From positions 95,345,917 through 95,409,916 of the forward strand of contig NC_092346.1 of the NCBI RefSeq assembly GCF_963676685.1: a stretch of 64,000 nucleotides of DNA, written 5' to 3'. The stretch is from Mytilus edulis. Taxonomy: Eukaryota > Mollusca > Bivalvia > Mytilida > Mytilidae. The notes under the pieces are model-generated. The model saw nothing but the letters and a program-made list of their open reading frames with translations, was not told where the DNA came from and made no database searches. Positions 45,540 to 56,640 of this stretch are shown one piece after another. Numbering within the stretch: the first letter of the stretch is position 1; each line of letters opens with the position of its first letter. The position numbers and the translations under genes are program-made.

Positions 45540-47285
45540 TTTTAAAACAGGAATTTCGTACAGTCCACTATTAATTGTAATAGATTATTATCCAAGTTAA
45601 ATAAATCTTCCACTAATACAAAATGTAGTAAGTTCGTCGTATCATTCAGTAGATTTCTAAGTAGAATATTGAATGTCAGTCTAACTCCTTCCAGTGGTAA
45701 ACATTTTAATAGAAAGTGCATTAGATCTGCAGGTTGTTTAAAAAACAAAGAGCATAAAGAACTTGTTCTGTTTTTATTAAATTTAACTCGATCAGCTTGA
45801 AGAACATATGTCCCACTTACTACTTTGGCTTTGAAGCACCGGCTCTTTTAACAGATAATAGTTCTGATCCACTATCCCAGATATTATGGACAACACAAAC
45901 ATTAACGTTTTCAAAATTAAGCAGTTTCATAAATACTTTAGCCCTATCCTCAAGAATTAAACCAATAGTCATTCACTGCGTTATAACCATTTTTTTTCAA
46001 TTATGCTTTTCTGGAACTTGATTCAGTACCTCTATTGGGGATGGCAATTCATATAGTTCTGTTAATTCTATAATTTGTCTTTCAGCAATGCTGCGTTCAA
46101 CAGATCCATGATTATCCGCAATGTCCAAAATAGGGAAAGCATTTTTTATGAATTTCAGATTGAATAGGTAGCTGACCAGTTGAGATTAAAACAGCACAAA
46201 TTGGCATTACGAGACGGTAGATGCTGGATTTGTTTCAGCAATTGAGTATAATACATGGATAGTTTAGTGATATCAGTTTTTGTTAATCGGATATCAGGCC
46301 ATACAGTAGCCTTAGTATGACAAAACACTTCATCATGTGAACCGAGACCTTCGGACTAATCCCATTCAAGCCATAGAGACCTGCACCCATCACCGCATAT
46401 ACTGTTTTCGACCAGTTTGTATTTTATCTGGTACAACTTCTTTAACTCCAAATTTAGAATTTATGTTCCTTTTTATTCCTAAGTGGGTAGCATTAATCGG
46501 TGTATTTAACTTTTGATCATTCATTTACCAAGTAAGTTCTGACTTATCTCCTATTTTCAAGACACAAGATTACTGGTCACATATAGTATATCTAAACGTG
46601 TTTGCTCGGCCTTTTCAATATCTATCATTATAAATATAGTTTGTAGATCATTTGGATCATTAGGTATCAATGTAACATCGTTAGCTACAGTTGGATCATT
46701 GGGTATCAATGTAACATCGTTAGCTGCAGTTGGATCATTAGGTATCAATGTAACATCGTTAGCTACAGTTGGATCATTAGGTATCAATGTAACATCGTTA
46801 GCTACAGTTGGAACATTAGGTATCAATGTAACATCGTTAGCTACAGTTGGAACATTAGGTATCAATGTAACATCTTTAGCTACAGTTGGATCATTAGGTA
46901 TCAATGTAACATCGTTAGCTACAGTTGGAACATTAGGTATCAATATAACATCGTTAGCTACAGTTGGATCATTAGGTATCAATGTAACATCGTTAGCTAC
47001 AGTTGGAACACCATGCACAGTATATTCAACCTTCTGTATTTTCCTGATACGCTGTACTAGTAGATTTTAAGTAAAGAGAGTTAATAAAAAAATGCATACG
47101 CAGATGGAGACCAAACACCTCCTTGGCGGACGCCTTGGGGTTTTTTTTTAAACCCCCGTGAAATATTCCCTTCCCATTTTACTTTTGTAGTTGAGTCTTC
47201 AAATGTTATTAAACGTATATATGCAATGCTTAAGCTAATTATCACAAAACATAAATCATGTTTGAATTTTAATGGCCTCACTTTT
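45540..47285 (-). pseudogene. LINE (non-LTR retrotransposon) 3' half with RT
   Basis: In minus-strand order: KVKWEGNISRGF and QGVRQGGVWSPSAY (RT palm/fingers, 47210-47090); a motif-C region with VPTVANDVTLIPND expanded into a tandem array (47006-46656); NDLQTIF and QTRLDI; decayed sequence; and a C-terminal part with YVLQADRVKFNKN and DLMHFLLKCLPLEGVR (about 45810-45650), typical of the His/Cys tail of these LINEs. Several frameshifts and stops. The endonuclease half is absent. The subfamily is not assigned. Confidence 0.75.
46656..47006 (-). repeat. 39-bp minisatellite made from the RT active-site segment, 9 units
   Basis: Nine in-frame 13-residue units of the form PTVANDVTLIPND (variants ILIPNV, AKDV, TAAND). 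The unit corresponds to the LINE RT stretch P-T-V-A-D-D-V-T-L-I, where the DD pair is catalytic; here all units read ND or KD. The following PNDLQTIF resumes the normal RT order. The frame stays open from 47018 to 46557. Confidence 0.9.
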
Positions 47286-47289
47286 ACTG

Positions 47290-48460
47290 TGTTTGGGTAA
47301 TGCCCCTTTACAAATGGAAAAATTGCAAAAATTTTCTATTATTCTCTGACTAAGTTTTACTCAAGCAAATGTTATGAAACTAATCCACAATTCTTATAAC
47401 CTAAAAACACAGATTAAGCACACATTTGGGTAGTGTCACTTTTACCAATCTTGAGTTATGTATCTTTATAATCCTTTATACAAGAGGGTGCATCACCTTT
47501 GTCCCATGGACACATTCCCCATTTATCTTTATATTTGGTGCCTGTTTATCCATTATTTAATATCATAACATTTATGCTTAAATATTGAGGACATTTTTTT
47601 GCTTAAAGTTTTTATCAATTTGACAAGTTTTTGTCAAATAACAGTATACAGATGAACTAGAAATAACGTTTGTTCCAAAATGTACCTAATAGCATTTTCT
47701 AATAACATAAGTGCTTATAATCAATTATAAGAATTTAATTTGCATATTAATTCGTGTAATATAGCATTATTTCTTTTCATCAACCAATCGCTCAACATTG
47801 GAACGAAAGTCACGACGCCTCTTATCTCACGAATGATGTTCACTAAAAGCAAAGTTTTTATGCCTGGAAATGCAACAAATTCGAAAGTTGTCTATTTGTT
47901 TTGTCTTGCTGCAACGAAGTCTTTAAATCTTATATAAGGTACAAAAAATGTTTGCTGTTTTTGGCATAGCCAATGACCATGATCACATTAAAAATTTGTT
48001 AGGGTTATGCCCTTTTCCAAATGTACACATTGCTGTTTTTTTGGGTTTTTTTTCGTTCTCTAAGTTGAGGTAGTCTTCATTTTTTTACATAAATAAGGCC
48101 GTTAGTTTTCTCGTTTGAATTGTTTTACATTGTCTTATCGGGGCCTATTATAACTGACTATGCAGTATGGGCTTTGCTCATTGTTGAAGGCCGTACGGTG
48201 ACCTATAGTTGTTAATGTCTGTGTCATTTTGGTCTTTTGTGGATAGTTGTCTCATTGGCAATCATACCACATCTTCTTTTTTATATTATCAACTAAATTT
48301 AATGAAAATCATATATAATACTTTTAACCACAAAACTCAGTCAAAGTTCATTTTTTGGAAGCGTCACTTTTACAGTTCTTGAGTTATGTCCCTTTATAGC
48401 ATTATATGTAAGCGGGTGCATCATCTGTGTCCCTATGGACACATTTCACATTTAATTCAA
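47290..48460. repeat. Dispersed bivalve-type repeat, with a family F copy inside
   Basis: 47290-47510 and 47990-48010 plus 48290-48450 share GTTATG.CC.TTT.CAAATG, GTCACTTTTAC and GGTGCATCA...GTCCC.TGGACACATT. The family F copy 48085-48285 lies within the second one. The frame 47740-47937 has no recognised domain. Confidence 0.55.
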
Positions 48461-48779
48461 CTACCTTTACTCAGTTTCGTATACATAGGTCAATTTGATT
48501 GACATCTCGTTGACCTGTAAAATATGCAAAAAATCATTGCGAAAACGAAGCTTTAGAGTCTGTGACGTCACAGGCACTTTTCATTTTTTCTGACTGACAG
48601 CATCAGTCACTCATCATTTTCATTAGCAAAAAGAATGAAAATACGTTTTCGTAGGACACTGACATTAATGCAAACAAGCCATGGTGCATTGTGCAGCTTA
48701 AGCAATGTCTAACTAAATAAAATCTATGAAGGGCTGGCTTTGATTTCAGGGCATTTTTAATTTATTCTTTATTTGGGGA

Positions 48780-49260
48780 CTGCTCTCCATGCAGTTATAA
48801 CATTTCAACTGTCACAACCTTTGCAAATTTATGCAAAGTTGCCAACATCAAAACCCAATTCGTCAGCACAGTCACAAAGAAAAAATACAACATATTTATA
48901 ACATCAAATTACAAAACGCAAAATTGCATTTACGTTCTAACGTTTGGAACTTGCAAATTACAATATGTTGGTGAAACAGAAACACCTTTTAACATCCGAC
49001 TAAATAACCATCGGTCATGTTATACAAAAGAAAGAAACTGCCCAATTACAAGACACGTTTTAAGAGCAGGACATGATTTTGAAAACGTCACATTTCAAAT
49101 CATTGAGAAAAATCAAAATTGGGATACACAAGGAAGACAAAAGAGAGAGAGAGAGATTTTTGATGCACCAGTTACGAACTCTTGAACTTGATGGACTTTA
49201 ATGAGAGAGACGAAAAAAGATTTAAAAGCAAATCAAAACCATATTTAACTTGAAATTATA
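48780..49260 (+). pseudogene. GIY-YIG endonuclease relic of a Penelope-like element
   Basis: One frame reads CIYVLTFGTCKLQYVGETET, IRLNNHRSCYTKERNCPIT, HVLRAGHDFENVTF and RQKREREI, then after frameshifts QLRTLELDG. This matches the C-terminal GIY-YIG-type nuclease of Penelope-like elements (C..C followed by QYVGET, a histidine-containing R..NH block, the R...E end). Two single-base shifts near 49160-49205 break it. Its RT half is not adjacent. Confidence 0.8.
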
Positions 49261-49261
49261 C

Positions 49262-50086
49262 AAATTAATTTATAGAAATTCATACAATTAATCGAACATC
49301 TATAAATGTGTTAAACTTTTGTTTCAACTTTATGTAGTTGTAGCTACAAACATATTTTATGCAACATCAATTAATATGTGACACTTTTCCTCAAATCTTG
49401 CACACGCCTGATGAAGCTAACTTGTTTAGCGAAATATTGCGTATTTCTATTTAAAATCTAATAGAACTTTTTAATGTATTAATTAGTATGTTTATTCTTA
49501 GACATTTTTAATATATATAAACGAGTCTAAATTGAAAACTACGTTCAAACCTATGATTGCGTTGGATAAAAACCGCAGTTTTTATACGTGTGCATGTAAA
49601 ACAAATTTCGTTGTAGAAGGGTCTAAATACAGCACAAACAACATTTTCAAAAAGACCAAAAAAGTGAAAAAGTATATTTAAACAAAACGCATTTGACTAA
49701 CAGGTCGAACAACTGATGTTCTTTAACCCTGCTGACTGCCATTGGCGATTGCCAAATAAAATTGATCACAAGATGTAACAAAATGGATCTTAATATACAT
49801 TTAATACTAAACAGAAAACAATTAACTTGTGGCCACGATGTTATGCCACAAACAAAACTTGTGTCAATATTTTTTTTGGTACATCAGATCCGGATTTCGA
49901 CAATTAATGTCTCTTCATCGAAACGGTATTTGGGAGGCCATATAAAATGTACCATCATTTTAAGATAGTGTATTTTAACTGAATGTACAGTTTTCAACTA
50001 CTTACAAAAAAATCGTAAACCCAGCTGACGTTTCCCGGTTAATTTGATTTCCTTGATACAAATTGATAAATTAAATCGTGACTTAC
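49262..50086. other. No gene recognised
   Basis: AT-rich sequence following the endonuclease relic; 49400-49450 (CTGATGAAGCTAACTTGTTT) is probably the tail of that element. Confidence 0.45.
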
Positions 50087-50091
50087 ATGAA

Positions 50092-52163
50092 CACTGGTAT
50101 TAAAGAGATAATCGTAACTGCAATTACGATTATCCCAATATGGCGACGGTAGATATAGGTAAAATCTTTACACTCATTTTTCTTAAATGTAGCATGTTTT
50201 TGTCAATAGTTACTCAGCTGCAAGGTTTATCTATACCATTTCATCATATTTGAATCGTAACGGTGCACTGGAATTGTCTGAGCGCTTTGAAAATAGCCGT
50301 TGAAAAATTCGGGATAATAATCGTAACTCGGAAAAAAGATAATCGTAATTATGGTATTTGAAATAAAAAAGATAATCGTAACTGGAAACTGTTTTATTGA
50401 TATTGACACTAAAAACGTATATCTGATAGCATATTATGAAATTATGGCGATGAATTATTTACAAAACGTCCTAACATCTTATGACATTTCTTTTTATGCA
50501 TATATAATTAATTGTTCTTTTATAGTTTGGCCAAAAGCCCGAAAATCAAAAAATAAAATTGATGTAGCTTTAAATTTTCTTACAAGAAATACTTATTCAA
50601 AGAATGACTGCAAAGATGAGAATATAATAACGCATATTCCGCAAAATTAGAAACAAACTTATTAAAAATTCATAAATACTCGGTATATGAAAAGTATGCT
50701 GCATACATAAGCATGGAAGATATTGTAGAGAAAAATATTGAAGGTACTGAACAAGGAACATTTTTGTATTTGCATACTTGCCATATAATTAGTACTTTTC
50801 TATTAAATGAAAACATAAATTAGCCTTTCCTAATTTTCATGCATTTTTCTGAAGCACAAAATATTTGTTTTAAAATCTATAAAAATCTTTGTAATTAAAC
50901 CAGTTCCGACTGTAATAATCTACATGTTTGGCCCTTTGATGTAATTTATCAATATACATATTTGTGTTTTTTTTCGTCTGTCAAATGCTTCGTAAGACTA
51001 TAGGTAAGGCTAATAAAAACAAAAAATAAAAGTAACAATAAACAAAAGTAACAATAAACAAAAGTAACAAAAAACAAAAGTGACAATAAACAATAGTAAC
51101 AATAAACTGGTAACTATTCTGGATCCTTTACCATCCACACTGTTTAAAGAAACGTCCTAAAATACATGGGAATTTGATCAAAACATTTGAATTTAATTTT
51201 TAAAATCATATATCAGTATAAAATAGAAAAAAGTGAATCCAAAGGAAAAATATGGACGGCTGAATTTATTGATAAGAACTAAATCATCAGCGTATAACAG
51301 ATATGATATATCATTATCATTTAACTTGGGTGGTTCACATGTTGAGTCAAAAATAGATGGTAAATCATTAATATATAAAGAAAATAATGTAGGGCTTAAA
51401 ATCACCCTTGTTTTACCCCAACTGAGGAATTAAAAAAATCAGTGATACCTTCCGAGATCATTACCAAGTACAAAACCTCTTTATACATATCTTTCATTAT
51501 ACTAAAAAAAGGGACCATCTATGTTGTAATAAGACAATTTGTAAAAAAGGGCATCTCTATTAATAGTATCAAATGCCTTCCTGAAATCAATGAAACAGGC
51601 ATATATCTTTTTTGACATATGAAAATGTGGTATACGTGACTTTCATTTTGAGCAATGAATTGAAAGGATTGCACTTTTGGAATATGGAATATAGTTAATC
51701 CATCCTTTTTCTCATCAATTAGAGATATATAGGTAAATTTATCCTAGATATTAACCTGTAAGTTTCTTCATTTATTTTTATATACGTTAATGTCATCGTT
51801 TAACTGGGCATTTACATTTTTAACACACAAAATACAATTGAAATGCTGAAAGACACATTTATTATGTTTCAGTTACTATTATCATATAAAGAAAATTACG
51901 ATTATCAAAGAAGAAAAATACCATAGAGTTACGATTATCATCCCGAATTTTTCAACGGCTATTTTCACAGCTCTTAGACAATTCCAGTGCACCGTTACGA
52001 TTCAAATATGATGTAATGATATAGATAAACCTTGCAGCTGAGTAACTATTGACAAAAACATGCTACATTTAAGAAAAACGAGTGTAAAGATTTTACCTAT
52101 ATCTACCGTCGCCATATTGGAATAATCGTAATTGCAGTTACTATTATCTCTTTAATACCAGTG
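50092..52163. mobile_element. 2,072-bp DNA element with ~280-bp terminal inverted repeats and 5-bp TSD
   Basis: Left end CACTGGTATTAAAGAGATAA and right end TTATCTCTTTAATACCAGTG are inverted, and similarity continues about 280 bases inward (50092-50380 and 51890-52163). ATGAA directly flanks both ends (50087-50091, 52164-52168). The word GATAATCGTAA recurs in both orientations in each arm, as expected of transposase-binding sites. No transposase is recognised; the frame 50351-50650 has no known domain. A LINE RT fragment lies inside. The superfamily is unassigned: 5-bp duplication fits few known groups. Confidence 0.88.
51195..51640 (-). pseudogene. LINE reverse transcriptase fragment
   Basis: The minus strand reads KIYACFIDFRKAFDTINRD, then GVKQGVILSPTLFSLYINDL and SYLLYADDLVLI, the classic RT blocks A, B and C of non-LTR retrotransposons with catalytic YADD kept. 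In-frame stops and a lost start show it is inactive. It lies inside the TIR element, so it was probably captured by it or inserted into it. Confidence 0.85.
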
Positions 52164-52169
52164 ATGAAT

Positions 52170-53095
52170 AAGCTGGATATGGTGTTCTTTATATATTGTT
52201 CTTTTTATCTATACATTCCTTGTTATGTTAACTAACAAATTAATCAAATAACCACAAAATCATTAACGAATAAACTGTTTATTGAATCATATAATAATTC
52301 TTCAGAACCACGAGGCAAACCATGCATGGTAATTCCTAGTAATTGTTGTTTCAGTTTGGTATAAAAAAAAAAAAAAAAGTAAATACGGTTTCCGAATAAC
52401 GCGGGTTGTATCAATATTGTAAGGCAGACGTTCGGTCTAAAGCTTCCCATACCGTATGAGTTTTGTTCGTAATTCAAGGCCGTACGGATATTAGGTAGCA
52501 ATACACAGTAACGAGTGTGGTTTCGCATTTGATGCCCATGAGAAATCCAATAGGTTAAAGCCCTAAAAAACTCTCTTGTGGTTGAAAAACTTGGATGCAA
52601 TAGGCTTGATGTAAGTATATGAAATTACATGTGTAGGCCTAGCTTTTTTTTTCGAAGTTATCATGTATAGTTTTTTGTACAGATTTCTGGTGGGAAATAT
52701 TACTAATAGTTATAGCATCTAAACCTTTATTATAGAATTCTACTAAAATAAATACGTTTTTCTTAAACTGTGGAAGCAGTTGATACGGGTGTGAATAGTC
52801 TATGGCTAGCTGTGTCCAATATTATTGCAACTAATCTAAACAAAAGAGAAGTAGAATCAATAACGGAAGTATTTTGTCCTCTTAAAATACAGAAGATGGT
52901 GTATGATTTCTATGAACACGACTTCTATTTCGTCGAGCAGAAGTGTAAAATAATTATAGTTTACTGACAGTACTACACCTGGGACTAGGGCGACATGCAA
53001 ACAGTTGACGTTCATTTAACAGTCTTGATAAAAGTTTTCCTATTTAATTAATTGGTTGACTGAAAAATCTGTTTGCAAACATATTAGCTGCAACT
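52170..53095. other. No gene recognised
   Basis: AT-rich; the frames 52600-52244 (minus) and 52770-52967 (plus) show no family that I can name. A poly-A run lies at 52363-52378. Confidence 0.45.
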
Positions 53096-53099
53096 CATT

Positions 53100-53225
53100 T
53101 AAAACGTTTCTTCTTAACAACATTAATTTACGTTTCGGCAATAAAGTGTATCGACAAGTTGTATGTATTCATATGAGCACCAAGTGTGCTCCATTTATAG
53201 CAGACTTGTTACTATTCTAATATAA
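53100..53225 (+). pseudogene. Short Penelope-like RT fragment
   Basis: FLLNNINLRFGNKVYRQVV and then IHMSTKCAPFIADLLLF match the RT block usually read as Q.VGIPMGTNCAPL.ADLFL, with several substitutions; it stops soon after. Confidence 0.7.
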
Positions 53226-53289
53226 AAAAATGTTCGTTATTCTCATTTAATTCCATTATTTTGGTATACGTAATATCTCTCTTTTCAGC

Positions 53290-54000
53290 AGCTAATCTGC
53301 TTGTGCAGATCGAAGTTTTTGCTTCTGCTCTTTCATTCGAATATAGTTAATGCTAGATTTTACCCTCATCAACAACTTCAGTCATATCTGGGGTCCACTC
53401 CCTTTTTTTCTTAAATCGCTTTTTCAATTTTGGGCAGAGGATTTCGGCAGTAGTCACAATAATTTTAGAAAAAAAATGTTAAGATGTGCTCAATGTTTCC
53501 AACTGCTTCAACAAGTGACACATCATTAAATTCTTTTAATCTCTCTTGTAATAAATTTTCATACTTTTGTTTATCTTTTTTTTTTCCCATTTTATACGTT
53601 AAGGTCTAGGATTATGAGTGTCAGTTCTTTCAAGACAACAGTTTATTGAAATCATAATTGGATCATGTGTCGATTGATTTTGAAATTAACCATGTTTACG
53701 GTTAAATGACATGTATTTCTTGACCAACGTCCCAGTTTCCACAAAATAGTCAATTTGAGATTCATCTCTGTTATTGAAGTGGGAAAAAAAGTATTTAGCT
53801 TTTTTCAAGCGGATGGTATTGACAGTTCATTTGATTTCAAAAATTCATCAAAATCAGTGTCACGAGGTATTTTATGCTCATTTCTATATATGTCACCTAT
53901 AATTATGTCAGAAGTCGGCAGATATTTTTCTATCATTTCATTTAGCTCATATAATACAGTTTTTTTTTATCTTTATTCTAATACAGTTTTAAGTCTTCAA
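53290..54000 (-). pseudogene. Probable LINE endonuclease-region relic
   Basis: Minus-strand pieces such as DIIIGDIYRNEHKIPRDTDF, DEFLKSNELSIPS and NTFFPTSITEMN resemble the 'IIlGDfN...DfdeFL..n.l..p....nTFf' part of LINE apurinic-type endonucleases. Many stops. The resemblance is weak. Confidence 0.4.
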
Positions 54001-54009
54001 TTGTGATAT

Positions 54010-54865
54010 TACCTTCTCTAGTTTACATGTAGACGCATATAAGCACCAGCGGCTGTTTTGTGTTAAAACGGATATTTATTACTCTATTAGTACGGTAACC
54101 AGAGTGAACATTTTAAAAACTTAATTGTCAAAAATGGTATACGGTTGTATCATATATCTTTCGATTCGAAAATATGTGTACTTTAAAATTAATGTGGTCG
54201 TCAAAACAAAATATGGTGCAGATTTTCAGAAATCGATATCAAAGGCCAACCACCATTTTCCATACACAATTGCAATGGCTATTAGATAACAACTAAAATA
54301 CCTTATCGCATATATTTTTAGCAAAACAGCATGGATTATGTTTTCTCATTCAATTTTTCATCCAAAAAATTAAAAAATCGTCCAAAAATAAATTGTATCG
54401 ATAAAGTGAAACACTTTTAAAAAAAAAGGGGGGGGGGTGATTTTTATCTTACAATGATGTATTTTTGTCGAAAAATTCATTATTACAAGCATCAAAACCA
54501 TACTAAGTGAATATAAAACATGTCTGATTTAAGATAAATATCTTTTATTGCCCAATATAAGTTTAACAATTAAGTTTTTTACTCTTAGGATAGGGTTGGT
54601 ACACGCCGAAATAACACACCGACTAATATGTGGCTTTAAAACAAATGTATGTAATACCATGCATTACAAGGACCACAAGTCAGTGCAGGACATAGTTTTA
54701 CGAACAACTGTAAACAGGAGTTTGGATTACAAGAACTGCATTTAACTGTGCATTTAACTGTGTAGAAACTTTAGATTTTTAATAAAGGTCTTAGTGATGC
54801 ATCAGAAATGCACATTCAATTTGAAAATCGCACCAAAAGCCTTACTGACAAATAAAATTTAGTTC
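54010..54865. other. No gene recognised
   Basis: AT-rich with a mixed A/G tract near 54420-54437; the frame 54548-54745 has no recognised domain. Confidence 0.45.
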
Positions 54866-55249
54866 TCAAACCTCTTCTATAAGGGCACGCGTTTGAACGA
54901 TCTTGTAGGATTCTGATCCTTGGCAGGAACAGAAGTCGGTACATGCAAGGTTTTGGTCGACACAAACACATGACGTTTTACTTTGTGATTTTTCCCTTGC
55001 ATGAACACACGAGATCATGAAGAAAATCTGCTGACATGTTGCATTCAAAGTAGACAGGATGCAATGAATCTTTAAATAATTTCCATCCGTTTTCCAATGG
55101 TGAAGGCAGGAGTTGTTTTACAAGACAGGAAGCATGCCAAATTTTGGTCTGAAATGAGGAACGAAGGATATGCTCTCGAAGCGCCGTTTCAGAGGGTGAC
55201 AATTTGACCAGACTTGAATCCGTGATTGACAACAAATTTGTTACGTCGG

Positions 55250-56200
55250 AGGACGTGTTTTTCAACAGACTGTCGGCATTCCAATGGGTAAAACTGTGCC
55301 CCTCTTCTTGTCGACTTGTTTCTTTATTATTATGAGGCTGACTTCATGCAGGAACTTCTTAGGAAGAAAGATAAGAAGTTAGCAATATCCTTTAATTCTA
55401 CTTTCCGCTATATAGATCTAGATGATGTTCTTTCACTAGATAATTCAAAATTGGTGACTTTGTGGAACGCATCTATCCCATCGAGCTAGAGATAAAGGAT
55501 TCTACAGATACAGTTAAGTCGGCCTCATATCTTGACTTACATCTAGATATTGACAATGAGGGTCGGTTGAAAACAAAACTTTACAACAAAACAGATGATT
55601 TCAGCTTTCCAATTGTGAACTTTCCATTTCTAAATAGCAACATTCCAGCAGCACCTGCATACGGGGTATATATCTCCCAATTGATACGATATTCCCGTGC
55701 TTGCATTTCCTATCATGATTTTCTTGATAGAGGGTTGCTGCTCACAAGGAAGCTATTAAACCAAGAGTTCCAAATGGTGAAGTTGAAATCATCCCTTCGT
55801 AAATTTTACGGACGCCATCACGAGTTGGTTGACCGTTATCGAATAACCGTTTCACAAATGATATCGGATATGTTCCTTACGTCGTAACTACAATCCCCTT
55901 CCCTTTCATTAATGTGACCTACTGAATTAGACTATTTATCGGATTTGTTATCACACAAGCAACACGACGGGTGCCACATATGGAGCAGAATCTGCTTACC
56001 CTTCCGGAGCACCTAAGATCACTCCTAGTTTTTTGGTGGGGTTCGTGTTGTTTATTCTTTAGTTTTCTATGTTGTGTCATGTGTGCTGTTGTTTGTTTGT
56101 CTTTTTCATTTTTAGCCATGGCGTTGTCAGTTTGTTTTAGATTTATGAATTTGACTGTCCCTTTGGTATCTTTCGTCCCTCTTTTGTAGCAACCTTAATT
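55250..56200 (+). mobile_element. Penelope-like RT 3' part with family C tail, inserted in the gene above
   Basis: Starts in the RT at FQQTVGIPMG, continues to a motif-C region reading YIDLDDVLSL, then an open frame 55462-55887 with IYPIELEIKDSTDTV, LKTKLYNKTDDFSFPI, AAPAYGVYISQLIRYSRA and FYGRHHELVDRYRI. The family C tail follows (55920-56200). A two-codon insertion (L-D) splits the usual Y-I-D-D, and the 5' half is missing, so the copy is dead. No endonuclease domain follows. Confidence 0.85.
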
Positions 56201-56223
56201 CGCATTTGAGCATTCCTGAATAA

Positions 56224-56640
56224 GGTAAATCCAGAAAAGCGCTTCGGACACCTTGAAAGTACTTCACGTGTTGTTTTCAATTATTTACATCACTGAGTCG
56301 ATACCTCTGCTGGTGCACTATCAGTCCCCGATGGTATCATCAGCTCAGTAGTCAGTACTTCGGTACTGACATTATTTAACAAACTTTTCCGTTTATAAAT
56401 TTTAAAATTATTAAGAAACTAAGGTTTCAACTCCCTCAGACAAAGTTGACTTTAGAAGATTTGGCTATCAATTTTAGGTATTTTTGTCATATAGCTCTTC
56501 AACGATTTCTGCACTTATACATCCTCGGATTTCAAATGTTTGGCTGTGAGCGTTCATAATGGAGGTAAATCCAGAAAAGCGCTTCGGACGCATTGAAATT
56601 ATTAAACGTGTTGTTTTCAATTTTTTGTTAATGCCCGATG
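56224..56640 (+). repeat. Duplicated AAGCGCTTCGGA repeat with a family A-type segment
   Basis: GGTAAATCCAGAAAAGCGCT occurs at 56224 and again at 56564, each followed by a CGTGTTGTTTTCAATT phrase. Between them is CCTCTGCTGGTGCACTATCA and CAGTAGTCAGTACTTCGGTA, a variant of the start of the long family A unit (34830). Confidence 0.7.

Noticed and set aside
46699-47070. 123-codon plus-strand frame of repeated GINVTSLATVGS units
   Set aside because: It is the antisense of the RT-derived array; the minus strand continues into recognisable RT sequence on both sides, so that is the coding orientation.
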